NCBI GenBank assembly: GCA_944474755.1
Contig: OX104115.1
Location: forward strand, 72,454,993-72,518,992
Source of the DNA: Limnoperna fortunei
Taxonomy: Eukaryota > Mollusca > Bivalvia > Mytilida > Modiolidae
DNA: 64,000 nt
Direction of reading: 5' to 3'
This document shows positions 1-11,937 of the stretch, one piece after another; the stretch's first letter is position 1, and each line of letters starts with the position of its first letter. The translations under genes and the position numbers were made by a program. Below the pieces are notes generated by a model. That model searched no databases. It had not been told where the DNA came from and saw only the letters and a list, made by a program, of their open reading frames with translations.

Positions 1-504
1 GCAAATTTCCCTGCAAGCGATAGAAATGAGGAAATGTGAAAAATACACTGTATATTGACCAATCCAAAGCCAATATCAATAAGTTGTATTTAAAATGTAT
101 ATACTACATGTACCTAAAATTTAAATACTGGCAATATTATAATTTAGATTGGTTTAATGTTCAGTGCCTTACATAAATTTATCATTATTGAAGCTATTTG
201 AATTTCATTTAACAATAAAATTATTTTGTGTTGAATTATTTGATATAATTATTAATTCATAATAAGTATCATTCTTTATTATTTCTTGGAAATGCGACCT
301 CTACCTAGAAAAATAAACAATTTTCTTGTAATCTCTTTTGTATCTAATTTTACTTCATCAATTTTTAATACTGCATTGCCTGAAACACCACAAATAACCT
401 TGTAGTCTGGTTGAAATGTCTTATTGCACATAATCAAACTATGTTTTGAATACTGTAACACCATAATTCATTACGAATGATCAATTATACACGGCTCATA
501 AATA

Positions 505-2045
505 TACACCTGGAAATATTTAAGCAACCCCCAGTTTTGTTTAGGTCCTATATTTGCAAACACTTTGGGAGTAATATTGGACTTCCATTCGTTTTTAATT
601 TGTATAACAAACTAAAATATGCAATGAAACATTATTTTAACAAACAAAAAACTCGCTATTTTTTACATATCATTTTATCAATATATAGATGGTCTTTGCT
701 CTTTCATGCAGTCTTTAAAAAGTATTGTCACCGAAAGCTCCAAACAGTTATTTAATTGTCCAATCACACATCAATCATCAACAACAATTGATAATTAGCC
801 GTCGAAGGGCCAATATCGGGTTATCCACCGTTACCATGAATTACTGCTGCATACTGCCAGTAAGGTGTCTTATTTGTTAAAGCGTTATCTGCCGCCATTC
901 CCGGTGTAATTGAGCTTCTAAATGTTCTGTGGAGGAGGTTCCAGAGCTTGTTATCGCATACTCAATTTATTCCATAGATGCTCTATTGGGTTGAGATCTG
1001 GACTTCTTGCAGACCACGGAAGAATGGTCACAGTTTTGTTCTCCAGATATGCCCTTACTGAATTGGAACGATAAGGTCTGGCGTTGTCATCCATGAAAAC
1101 ATTTCTTGACCCTAACGGGTGGTTTTCAAAAAGAAGCACAAGTGTTAGCACGTCCCCGCGGTACTTTTTGCCATTATGGTTGCCATTGATTGTTACCAGA
1201 TCTAGTTTGCAATCATTTGAGATACAGCCCCACACCATAAGTGAGCCTCCAACAAAAGGCACTGTTGGAACAATATTTCGTGGGGTGTAAGCTGTGTTTT
1301 GATGCCTTCAAACACGGGTTCGCCCATCAGTTACATGGAGTAAAAATTAACTCTCATCTGACGGGTTTATTCGTCGCCAGTGTCTAAGGTTCAAATTTTA
1401 TCTTGCTCTGCACCAGGCTAACCTATCCCTGCGATCATCAAGCATTAGGCGTTTAAGGACTCTTCTTGACCTCAATCCTGCAGTTTTAAGACGATTTCGT
1501 ACCGTTCTGGCTAACAGATTACGACCGGGTAACTATTGTTGCTTTAGACAGGTGCCTGCTGAAAATAGATTTCTTCTAACAAATCTACCAAGGCTACTAT
1601 CTTCTCGTTGGGTTGTCACAGATGGTCGACCAGATCGGTAACGCGGTCTCTAACAACTTGCGTCGCAGCGTGTTTTCTGACCAAACGACTAATGACTGTA
1701 TAATGATAGTCAAGCTGATGTAATATTACCTTGTAAGACATACCAGTGGAATGCATTCCGATGATTTCTTAACTCTGTGCTTCTGATATCCATGCTTAAT
1801 TTAAATGATCTGGCAATTAGAAATTTGTGATTTAAATACCGACATGTTGCGCTTTGGACGAGATTAAGGGAGCAAGCTCCAAGTGAACAAAAACCCACGC
1901 TGGATTAGAATTTCACACCTGAACGCTCACATCCTTTTAATTATACATTAAAAATTAATACTGACCACAATCATCAAAATTATTAAACTATATTACAATA
2001 AAGAAACAAAAAATATTCGGGGTGCTTAACTTTTTTCTAGGTGTA
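505..2045 (-). mobile_element. Tc1/mariner-family DNA transposon, inactive
   Basis: The element is about 1.54 kb with short imperfect terminal inverted repeats beginning TACACCT. The left end reads tacacctggaaatatttaag and the right end is its imperfect inverse. TA dinucleotides flank it at 503-504 and 2046-2047, the usual Tc1 target duplication. The minus strand carries a transposase relic. The paralogous sequence near 52464 runs ataaatatgttc without the insert, which matches the joined flanks here and so supports both ends independently. Confidence 0.88.
820..1796 (-). pseudogene. Tc1-type transposase pseudogene (DD34E)
   Basis: Tc1 transposases cut and paste their own element in the nucleus. 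Read on the minus strand from about 1796, one frame shows an N-terminal region with the GRPSVTT motif typical of the end of the Tc1 DNA-binding domain. Next comes a first catalytic Asp (PSDES, near 1355), then VWGCIS, FMDDNARPY with the second Asp, and SPDLNPIEHLW with the catalytic Glu. Thirty-four residues separate the second Asp from the Glu, the classic Tc1 DD34E spacing. All three acidic residues survive. However, about seven in-frame stop codons interrupt the frame before the 951-1262 segment, and the C-terminus past 951 is also broken by a stop and apparent frameshifts. The gene cannot give a full-length enzyme. Family assignment is secure, and the exact N-terminal start is not resolved. 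Confidence 0.88.
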
Positions 2046-2832
2046 TATGTTCATTTATTTGCATTTTAACGTCTGTTTGTAAAGAAGTTTATAAACATGC
2101 TAGGACTTTTTGTAGTGATATTTTGCATATGTGTGATTTTGTTAAGTTAGATATGTACAGCCTAACTGCAGACCTTAATGGGTAATGTGTTTAGAGCGTG
2201 CCACGCTATATGCACGATAAAAACCTCATTTGAAGATTGATTTTTTAAATGGGTAGCCTACAAAACCTAGCAAATCAAAATAGGCCAAAAATACCGACAA
2301 AACATACTTCTTTATGGCGTTATTTGCAGTTTCAAAAATTCTTAGCCAACCATAATTGTAAAGCTAATTTTAGCGTTACGTGTTACATGTATTAATCTGA
2401 ATATATCAGTTTGTGTCTTTCAAGTGAGATTTAATAATACTGTGTTTGGTACATATGTGTGGTTGTAATAAAAATACATGTATTAGCTACATTATGTTGT
2501 GGTGTACAATTGCTTCAGATACCTGACAGATGCAATTCAAACCTTATTACACAACCTAAATACTGTACACACATTAATGTTATAACATTGTATCTGAAAT
2601 TTCTTCAAAGATACTATGGTTCCCATGTTTACATAAAAAAAAGGTTCCATCTACTCTAATCGAAATTAATCAGACCCAAAAGTATCAATAAACTAAATAT
2701 TTAAGAGGTTGAAGGGCTTTGTAATATCAAAATGCCATACATTATACCAAAATCTGTAAAGGCTATCTACCCTTGGTGAATTTAAAATTTTACAGTTAAA
2801 ACATTTTTGATGTAAATGTTAATTTATTTGCA

Positions 2833-3020
2833 ACGCAATTTTAAGCTATATGATAGCCCCGACTGTTATGATGAGGTAAACCCGCAACCATGACAGAAAA
2901 ACTGGCAATCGTTGTCATTTGAGGTTGAAGTCAACCATAACCTGCATAAAACCAGGCACAAAATAAAAACCCTAGTGTTGATACTGGATTACTTACTTTA
3001 GTAACCATAAGGCCACATTG
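2833..3020 (-). repeat. Very old SINE relic
   Basis: Weak minus-strand similarity to the window's SINE family is visible: the central part (aaaactggcaatc) and flanking order survive, though most of the tRNA head is unreadable. The same relic sits at the matching place in copy B (56246-56404), so it was probably inserted before the duplication. Confidence 0.5.
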
Positions 3021-4279
3021 ACCTTAGAAATTTCTTGGCAATAAGTTTAGACAAGGACTTGTACTGAATTAAAAGAATGAATAATTAAATTCAATCAGTC
3101 AATTAATTAATTAATCAATTATATTCATGCCACCAATCAACTGTGTGTAGAAAAGGCAACGTTATTTTTAAGTTGTGGAAGAAGTATCAATAGTAATTTA
3201 AATATTTGTTATGTAAATTATGTCGTAATTATATTATGCTTTCCATATTTGGTAACCAGGATATAGATATGCAAGCTAGCAGCTACTATTTGAATTTTAA
3301 GGCAACGTAGTTAAATAAGTTTTAAATGTATTAGTGCCTAACAAACATAATGTACTTATATGGTACCCTGTATTATAAATTACATTATTTACAACAATTG
3401 AAAAATAAGGAAAATTATATGGGAAATACAAGTTTTAATCAATACCAATTTGAGGAAGTTATAAAAGACTTAACGTAGTCAATACTTGCAACGTAGTCGC
3501 TACGATCAATGCGTTTCAATGATCGCAGATTTTCTATAGTCTACTAAAATGTTAAAAAAAACGGACAGCAACATAATCATTTTTTTTAATTTTAATTGTA
3601 TATCCCTAAAGATTCATACTAAGTAATATAAATACAAAGGCTTTACAATCAATCCGATTCTTACCTATGACTTATTTGTTAGTGTAATTACCAGCTCATA
3701 ACTTCAGATAAGACACTTTTTTAGATTTGTTATCTTGTTCTTTCATTAGATTTCCTACCGTGTTTTTTCTTGGTCTTCTGCAAATCGTAAACTATAATAC
3801 CCCGACAATACCATAAAGCTTAATGGAGGATTTGTATTTAAAAGATAGTGTTTTTTCAAGGAGCAATAAATATAATAATAATATTGAATATTTTAAAATA
3901 CTGTTACATTTTACATTTCACTGATTGTGGCAGTATCCTAACTATGAATATATGTTATAACAGATGTTATGGTGTATATATGTCCTACCATTGACACATG
4001 TTCATCGTAAGCTAAATCTGATGACCAATGAACCCAAGGTTACCTTCATAAGCATTAAATCAGATTTTCAGTTATTCGAAAACAAATTTTAGCCACAATA
4101 TTGTTAACTGAAGAACAAAGATATAAAATACATATGAATCAAATTATTAGACCACCAAAAACAATTATATATTTGCCCATATTTTAATGCTAATTAAATA
4201 TGGGTAGGCATTAAATTCATGAATATTTTGCTACGAGCAACTGAAAAAATATAGCGTCAAAAAGATTAATGAAGACAGT

Positions 4280-4380
4280 ACATATTTTTATGTCATCAAT
4301 GATACCAAGGTTCATAGAATTTAATACGCTAGACGCGCGTTTCGCCTAATCAAGACTCATCAGTGGCGCTCAAACCCAAA
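4280..4380 (-). repeat. Dispersed repeat with a hammerhead-ribozyme-like core
   Basis: On the minus strand the order is CTGATGA (4363-4357), a 4-bp stem GUCU/AGGC closed by a 5-nt loop (4356-4344), GAAA (4343-4340), and a 4-bp stem ACGC/GCGU with a 7-nt loop (4340-4326). An A at 4325 follows, where a hammerhead would cleave. These match the conserved core, stem II and stem III of a hammerhead. A canonical stem I next to the core is not evident; only a shifted UUUGA/UUAAA pairing with a bulge can be drawn. The motif GAAACGCGCGTC and its surroundings belong to a repeat I associate with bivalve genomes. Truncated relatives sit at 56066-56090 and 61263-61310. Confidence 0.55.
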
Positions 4381-4399
4381 TAATGTGTTAAAATCAATA

Positions 4400-6890
4400 C
4401 GATAAAGATGGTGTAGAGTTGTTATTACCAAAGTTCCCAAACGACGATTTGTCATGGTTATCTAGTATATTCAACGTCCAAAGAGACACCATTGTACCAC
4501 ATAAAACAACTTTCTTTGACAACAAATGTTGGCTTTGAAAAGCTCATTAAACATGAAAAAACCTGAAAATTCATAATTTTTATAAATTTGTTGTTTATTG
4601 TGTCTTAAAAATGGTATTGTTGGTGTTTGTAAATCATTAAAGATACCAAGATTTTAAAAATGTACTAAGGCAAAACGCACATTTCATAATTACACTCAAC
4701 CAAAATATTAGGTAAAGTTATTAAGATGTTTAAAGCTTATATCAGTAACTTTATGCAAAATCCGTCACTCATGCGCGTTCCTGGTGTACATGTACAGAAC
4801 TAGACTTTTATAATCCACATATAGCAATATTTACTTATTACATGCAAAACGGCTTCTTGAATTTATAATTCCATATACTTTTAAATATTGATAGCTAAAA
4901 TGAAGTATTGTTTTGATCCTTGATATCAATGCAGTTATTTGCATCCATATTGCTTGTAAATTTGAAAAATCTTTTATTCAGGATACTTTTATGTACGATA
5001 AGTGATTATGTCGTTAGTAAATATTGAGACTATACTATAGATGATTGCGCACGATATAGATAGATTATTGTTTGATTTATTTCCATGATAAAAATTATCC
5101 ATCGAGCCGCTTTGATTATGAAGTCGAGAAAAAATCGGGATTTGTAACATCGTGACGTAACGTTGCCCTACGAAACTTTTAACTATACTTTCATCTTATC
5201 TACTAAGTGTCTATAATGTTTACGAAAACGCGATATTACCAGGATTTATCGCAAATGTCACAAATCACCGATTAAAGATTTAATTATTGAGTCATTGGTG
5301 TAGATTTTACACCTCTAAAGATAAATTATAAAGAGCAAATAAAAAATTGAAACCGCAAATAAAAACTCATATGATCATTCCCTGTGTTTGCATTGTATTA
5401 TAGATAAATTATGAATGAATATGCAAAAAAGTAAATGAACAACTCTGACCGTTAGCCTACAGACATCACTCACACCCACATAATTATCGTGATGTAAGAA
5501 ATTTCTAAAGAGGAATTGTTATTTAAATTTAGAGTTTTGCCTACTGCATTTATATTAACATATTATAAAAATAAATATTTCAAATATCGATTCCAAACAA
5601 AACCAACGAAGATTTCTTGAAGGATGTGATACGATAAAACGCGATTTAGGCCCCAAGATTACTCGATATTAAATTTAGCAGAACATTTAACTATTTTAAA
5701 GATTTAAAACATATTATTTCAAATTTAGGAAATGTATAACGAAATTATTAAAATGTATACATATTTTTGTGTTTAAAGTTGAATTTACTTGCGAAATTGC
5801 GGTAAAATAGCGGCTTTTCACTTTTCAAACTTAAAGCTATATGTTTGTACAAACTGGTTTTTATGACAAATATTTTGTTGTTGCTTTTTTACGAAAATCA
5901 ACAAACAATCGCCATTTCAATGGCTGCAAATTGTGCTCCTTCACTGCTTAATTTATTTGTTTGCTCATATTATGACTCGTTCGGTCTATAGACAAAAACT
6001 GTCCATTACCTTTTCTTCACCTTCATTTTCTTGTCATTGAACAGCTGTATCTCCATTGCTATTTACAAATTATTCTATCCTCGTGAGCGTGTGATTAAAA
6101 CCCCACCAATTCAGTCAATGAGGTTTCTCTTATAAAAATTTAATGAAACAGACCTAAAGTAAATTACAAACTAAACAACTGTCAACCGTCAACTTAATAA
6201 TACTTATTTGCTAACTTTTCATAAAATTTATTGTACATGTACCTACTCACAACTATAGACACAAAAATTTGCTTAATTTCGTACCTATATTCTTTCAGCA
6301 TCGAATGTAGTTTTGCTTACCACATTACTACAATGAGATAACTGAGTACTACATATTAAAAGATAACCTTAGTCGCCAAATTAAAGCTATATATAGTGTC
6401 AATCGAGAACCATTTACAATGACATCTCCTATTACATGCTATTTTTTACTACATTACTGGTTTTTTAAATTTCTGAGATCCAAAATGATTTATGAAAGCG
6501 ATTTGGCCAGTCTTCGTTTTCTTGGTTTTGTCTTTTTCGTGGCACGACAAGGAGGTTAATATCGAGGATTACATTCATTACTTTGTAGAGCACCCGACCG
6601 CACCCATGTTTTTATTTTGATCTGATTACTCACGATTTGTCTTTGTTTTGTGTTTGTAAGTACATATTTGTAATACCCCATTGGGCTTTCATTTCGTGTT
6701 GGTCGGTTCCTTATCGTACGTCTGACCTTGCATGTCGACTAGCATTAAATTAGCTGTAGGTATCCCGGAAATTAGCATATTTACTATGAAATGACCATAT
6801 TGAACTTTTATTTTTAATTTAATTTTCAAAGGTATACATATACCCGTTTTACTCAATAATAAAGAAATAATAAAATATTGAGCTCAAATA
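4400..6890. other. Non-coding AT-rich stretch
   Basis: I see no credible coding frame, RNA gene or transposon end here. The parts 4430-4920 and 6230-6440 match copy B of the large duplication. The rest is AT-rich single-copy-looking sequence. Between 6480 and 6750 composition rises slightly in G+C, but I recognise nothing in it. Confidence 0.5.
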
Positions 6891-6897
6891 TATTACG

Positions 6898-7580
6898 TAC
6901 AAAATAGCTATGAAAAGACCGAACAACAAGAGCAAATGTCAAGGGATTCTTACATTTTCAGATTCAGACAAAGATACACAACACAAAACAAAAACAAAAT
7001 AAAATCCAAAAGATAAGTAACCCAACACCCACCCCTTAACAAAAAAAAAAACACACATAGAGTTATTCACTGTAACGTCTAGCAAAATGTCAAATCCAGA
7101 AATAGCAAAGACTATCTATGACTCAACAAAAATGACCGATTGCATTTGACAGACGGATTTCCAATAACGATCAACCAAGTAATGGTGATGATCTTTGTTT
7201 GAGAAGCTTATTGGTTAACACAGTGACCGGATATAGCATAAAGTATAAGTTGTGAAATGTTGACTCTATACGCAGTAGCTGCTGGAATGTTGCAGCCGAT
7301 GTTGACAACTGGAAATTCTAAATCGTCACGTTAGTCTAGAGTCTAGTTTGTCTAGTTTTTCCCTGTGTCTCATTCTAGTAGAAGGTCTGAGTAAGAGGAC
7401 GACCTATGAATATTGGTGGTGTCCTTAATTTCAAGCTCACTTGGATAAATTGAATGCAAATAGTCACTGAATTCAGCATTGGTCAGGGACAAAACATTAT
7501 CAGTTTAGCGTAATGTGAAATTAAAGGTCTGAGCAAGTGTCATTTTCGTATTTAGGAGGCCTTCTAGGAACCCAGCTTCG
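6898..7580 (-). pseudogene. Reverse-transcriptase element, 3' part, degraded (copy 1)
   Basis: Minus-strand copy of the retroelement best preserved at 59745-60820. Reading from 7580 downwards, remnants of FLEGLL, LAQTFNFT, a damaged YIDD (read as a stop then TDNV), SDYLHSIYPSELEIK and the SASYLDLLL-type region are visible. The 3' tail ends near the GAACAACAAG/TAGCTA motif at 6898-6930. A segment of the 3' untranslated tail around 7040-7070 is missing, replaced by a C/A-rich run. The 5' end is truncated at 7580. The stop in the catalytic motif and several indels make it non-functional. Confidence 0.8.
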
Positions 7581-8071
7581 TTAAAGTACCCATTGAAATA
7601 GCAACAGTCTGTTTAAAGACAAGTCCTCAAAACATAACAAATATGGTGTCGATCAGAAAATTTAACATTTGACATATTTGGTCTTCAGTATGTAGTTATT
7701 ATTTGATTTAGATTCATTGATGACGCAGTAAGTTCTTAGATGGCTAATTACCAGGTGTTAACATCGTCTCATTGCGTTTTTCTTTACAAAGCCTCATTAT
7801 ATAAAATCTGTAAGAATGGTGTTATGCTGCATATTAGGGATAACCGTGCAGAGTGTCGAAAAAACAAGGTTTGCATGCTGCTACATTGGGGGAAAGATCC
7901 AGACATTAAGATGTTCAAGAGGTCTTTACAATTAATTAATATCCACTTTTTATATATGCATTTCCTGTGTAAGGTAGTGTCAATGGCTCAACACTATATT
8001 TGTAATGAATGTCGGACAGTTTTAGCAGAATGCAGATTTCTGAAAACTGATGATTCTTGAGTACTAAAATC

Positions 8072-8599
8072 TATACTAATAAAATTATAGACCCCTTTTT
8101 TAAACGCGCATAACAAAACACAGAGAAATAGCGCAGTATTAACCCATATACGGTTACATGTAGTTAATATTGCATATGCAAAATATTTCATTTTTATATC
8201 GATTATTGCTTTAAATAATTAGCAATTAACGAGTAATTACGTCCGCAAATATTTGTACCGGATACGGTCCTCCTTTACATTTAAAAATTGATTTCCGGGG
8301 CAAGGAAAACCCGTGAGGGGTACAAAACAAACTTACGCCTACCCATCTGGCAACTTCGATTCCAATCGTTTTCTTGAAGTGAGCCGGCTGAATTTAAAGA
8401 AGAACGTACTGTTCGCTTGCTTGACGTGACGGAAGTCTATTTAGCTGTAGTTCGTACTTCAATATGCATAAGGTTACATGCAGTTGATGTTGCACATTAA
8501 AAATATTTAATGTTGATATCGATAAAGTCGATTATTAAATTAAATCTCTGTGTTTTGTGATGCACGCTTCAAAAAGGGGTCCATACTTTTAGTAGTATA
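8072..8599. mobile_element. Short inverted-repeat (MITE-like) element, 528 bp
   Basis: The two ends are inverted copies for at least 60 bases: left TATACTAATAAAATTAT then GACCCCTTTTTT and ACAAAACACAGAGA, with the right end (8599 downwards) reading the same with few changes. Further inward, 8140-8190 and 8465-8520 also pair imperfectly (gttacatg, gttaatattgca). The centre (8270-8440) is richer in G+C and has no open frame. There is no transposase, so this is a non-autonomous element. The parent family is unknown, and the target duplication (perhaps TA) is not clear. Confidence 0.7.
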
Positions 8600-10310
8600 T
8601 ATCACGGGGGGGGGGTAACTTGGTATATATAGGGTCATACGGATGTGCGACCTAAATACGGAACTTTTTTACCTCTCCAAAATATATGAATAGGTAGCTT
8701 TTTTCATTAAAAATATATTATTGGGTAGTTGTATATTATCTAAATATATCCAAGCCTCATTTCTACTCTTAAGCATTATAATCCATAGAAACACCACAGT
8801 GATTTTACAAACAAAGTGTTCCATTAACATAACTTGATCATTTTGGTAGTGAATGTACTATTTTGTCAATGGGGATGTGCAGTAATAAAATGTATGAATA
8901 GGTCTGATTTAATATAGGATTAGGTCCTGTTTATAACGTTCGAAAATATATGAATAGGGGGTGGTTTTCAAATCTTCGTCCGCAGACCTGTACCTTAAAG
9001 TATCCTTAGTTACAACCCGTGGTATAGATAATAAACATTTTGGTTAATTTCTAAAAGACAACGACCCCAAATTTAAGCAAACCAACCCTTCCCTGTCATA
9101 TTAACCTACAGTTGTGTTCCTTATATTGCTATCATAAAAGTAACCACCAAAATCAATACCACCGGTTCAAAAAATCCGTCTTTCTAGTATTAACTTAAAA
9201 GAATGATTCGTCTTTGAATCATTGCCCTCAAGGATTTTACGAACTCTGACAAGGTACCACCTTCCTGTTATACTTGTTTTTCCGTCATTTTTCTTTATTT
9301 AATATGTTATTTAATACAGACTACATTTCGTATACCATTTAATGTAGACTACATTTCTGGCTTAACATTCGAATCTGACACATGTCGTATTGACGTTATT
9401 AACAATTTTGCTGTAAGACTATTCTTGTGGAAATATCTAAAATACATGGTAAGTATTACGAATTCAATTATTCTAATTATTCTAATTATGCTATTGTTGC
9501 CTTTGTAAGGTTTGTTTGTTTGAATGCTGTTTAACGCTACTTTCATAAATTTTTCAGCAATATCATTACGTCAAGTTTTAATTGTGGCAGGAAGAAGTAG
9601 TAATTAGAGGAAACCTTAAACACTCGGCTACCGAAGCCCGCGCCTTGGTAAGGAAAAGAGCTTTGTAAATGACATGTTCAATATACTTGTTTTTATTGCT
9701 TTTGTTTTGTGATTTTAGTGTTTGGTTTGTTTGACTTTGTTGTTTGTAATTTATTTTGTATGCGTTTTATTTTTTATGTTGGGTGGTTGTTTTGTTTTTC
9801 ATTGTGGTTTGCTTGAAAAATGGAAGATTTTATTACTTTTGTTAAAACAAAATTCCATTAAAATTACATGTGTGTATTTCGTTAAGTTTTGTAATGAAGG
9901 CTTTTGTTACGCTTTTTTGTTTGAGAATTGTAATTATCAATGTCTTATTTGCATTTTATAATTTTGTTTTAAACAGAGATCAACACAACTAAAACGCATT
10001 ATCGAACTGAAAAATATATGATCTAGTATGCCTTGTGAAAATAAAAATAGTACAATATGGCTTAAATCGAGTGCCTTAGAATTGTAAGAAACAGCCGCTT
10101 CAATACTAATTTGTTTGTCTGTATGGTTAACCTCTTTTATAAGCTTTAGTACATTTACCAATTTTGTTAACACTAGGTATCTAACCGTTGTGTTAAAAAA
10201 AAATTTGTAATTTAAGCAATAATTTGTTTTGATTGTTTTTATCAACTTACACTTTTTCCACTGAAGCTGAGCAATCAATTAATCAACAAAATAGCACATT
10301 TTATCATTAT
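8600..10310. other. Non-coding stretch with simple repeats
   Basis: It begins with a G10 run at 8606-8615 and several scattered copies of an 'aatatatgaatagg' motif (8680-8950) that suggest an old low-complexity repeat. From 9000 to 10310 I see nothing convincing. Short open frames here are rich in F, L, Y and C, as expected by chance in AT-rich DNA. Confidence 0.45.
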
Positions 10311-10595
10311 TGGAAATCTGTGTCTCAAATACGATATAACATTTTCTCTGAGTCATAGTTAGTGTTTCCTATTTCTGGATTTGACTTTTCCCAGTTGTCT
10401 AATTAGAGGCAGGCACTGCTTACTCGTCCGAAGCCCCTGAGTGCACCTATGGTTTCTATTGTGTTCGGGTTGCTCTCTTTCTGTGTTGTCTGTTTTTGGT
10501 TTTGTGTTGTGTTTGTCTATATCCGGATTTGAAACTGTCCCTTGGCTATAATTTTGGCTTATGTTGTTCGATCGGTTTTCTTTGCTGTTTTCTTA
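10311..10595 (+). repeat. Reverse-transcriptase element, 3' end only (copy 2)
   Basis: It matches the last 20 codons or so (KSVSRIRSDM-like, damaged) and the 3' tail of the copy at 59745-60820, including TAATTAGAGGCAGGCACTGC, TGAGTGCACC, TATATCCGGATTTG and the terminal TTTTCTTA. About 24 bp between 'gacttttccc' and 'gtctaattag' are deleted. It is a 5'-truncated fragment with no coding capacity, lying about 150 bp left of the CACTA element. Confidence 0.85.
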
Positions 10596-10739
10596 AACCA
10601 ACAATATCAAATTAAAACAATAATAAATTTAAAACAGACAGAATGTATTATGATTTTTTGTTACGACCGGGAAGGGCATCAATTGCCAAACTACAATGTA
10701 ATAAACATATAATATCATGATTATATCATTTCTATCACA

Positions 10740-10742
10740 ACT
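10740..10742. repeat. Target-site duplication ACT (left)
   Basis: The three bases ACT directly precede the CACTAC terminus at 10743 and recur directly after the right terminus at 19574-19576. A 3-bp duplication is what EnSpm/CACTA transposons make. Confidence 0.85.
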
Positions 10743-11426
10743 CACTACAAAACAGGAAAAGTCTGAAAAGGTTACTTTTTGTACTGACTTGTACTGAATT
10801 TTACTCAACCGGTCTGACTTGGTCTTAATTTTATTGAACTTTACTTGACCTTAGTCTCGACATTACTCAAAAGGTCTGAATTTATACTCGACCAAGTCTC
10901 GACTAGGTTTGACCTGTCTGAAAAGTCTGAACAAGTCTCGACCCCTTCTGAATCAGTCTTTACCTTTTTGAAAAGTCTGAACAGTCTCGACCTGATCTCG
11001 ACCAAGTCTGAATTAGTCTTGACCAGTCTTAAAAGTCTGAACAAGTCTCAATGTTATCTCGACCCAGTCTGAATCAGTCTTGACTTGTCTGAAAAGTCTG
11101 AACAATTCTTAACTGGATCTCGACCCAGTCTAACTCAGTCTCAACAAATATAAAAGATAGAACCAGTCTCGACCTTATCTGAACTATTCTAAATCGCGCT
11201 CGACCAGATCTCGACTAGTCTGAATCAGTCTCGACCCATCTGAAAAGACGGAATTATCCTTGACATGTTCACAACTAGGTTTGTTTTTGTCTGTACCCAT
11301 TTAGACCCATCTAAACAGCAGCATAATTCTCCATCCTGTCTCAATTAGCCTTAATATAATCAGTCTCAACGAATCTGAATAGACTAAATCAGTCTTAATC
11401 TAGTCTCAACTTGTCTTGATATGTTT
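10743..11426 (+). repeat. CACTA left arm: terminal and subterminal repeats
   Basis: About 680 bp built from loosely periodic 10-20 bp units such as AGTCTGAACAAG, AGTCTCGACC and AGTCTTGACC. It aligns over its length, inverted, with 18924-19573; the outer 330 bp or so are the most alike. In plant CACTA elements such motif arrays are binding sites for the element's own protein. That role is assumed here. Open frames across the array are artefacts of the repeat. Confidence 0.88.
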
Positions 11427-11937
11427 CACAACTCAAAGCTTGATATATTTAAATATAGAATATACGAAAGCAGTGTTTTATTTGTTTTGAAGTAATATTT
11501 TCACAACATAAATTTTAATTGTTTTAGTGTAAGCTTGTCTGTGATATGACACTCTTTTCTTAATTTGAATAAAGCATAAAACTATCTATCACTCATGTAT
11601 TTAAACAATGTCTGCAAACAATCCTAGGTAATAATGGCATTTAACCTGTTTGGTGAATTATCTCCCTTTTTGGTTATATGATTCTTTGAAATTATTAATA
11701 AAGATAACACTAGTTTACAATGTAAGTGGCTGAGCTCCTTCATTAGAACTCTTATGCTGCTTTCTTTATTAATGTTAGGTTATTGCTCTGCACATGTGAC
11801 ATATAACATTGTATCTACATGTATCTTAATAAACATTAATAAACCACAAAAATGTAAGCATATATGTCACATCTAGAAAAATCAAAGTTCAGGAAAAGAT
11901 GTCCTTTAGTTTGTTCTTTATTGTACGAAGATCTGCT
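11427..11937. other. CACTA interior between left arm and minus-strand gene
   Basis: AT-rich, no coding frame seen. It holds the presumed 3' untranslated region of the minus-strand gene at 11938-13021. I do not see a clear single polyadenylation signal; AATAAA-like strings on the minus strand are common by chance at this composition. Confidence 0.4.

Larger units (their letters stand above)
60..6450. repeat. Segmental duplication, copy A (pairs with 51340-62750)
   Basis: By reading the two ends of the window against each other I find a colinear series of diverged matching blocks in the same orientation: about 70-500 with 51340-52470, 2046-2160 with 52485-52590, 2175-2290 with 53138-53310, 2660-3290 with 56085-56650, 3320-3420 with 56700-56790, 3730-3830 with 56870-56960, 3950-4260 with 60830-61060, 4430-4500 with 61760-61815, 4668-4920 with 61880-62080 and 6230-6440 with 62480-62700. 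Outside the transposons I see no gene here. The unmatched part of copy A, about 4920-6200, is AT-rich and featureless to me. Boundaries are approximate, and the copy may begin before the window. Confidence 0.75.

Noticed and set aside
7740..8060. 106-codon plus-strand frame
   Set aside because: It has no motif, sits between decayed elements, and the composition (C, F, L, Y, K) is what chance gives here.
10841..11072. Open frames on both strands over the CACTA left arm
   Set aside because: They arise from the repeat period of the subterminal motifs and have no independent support.
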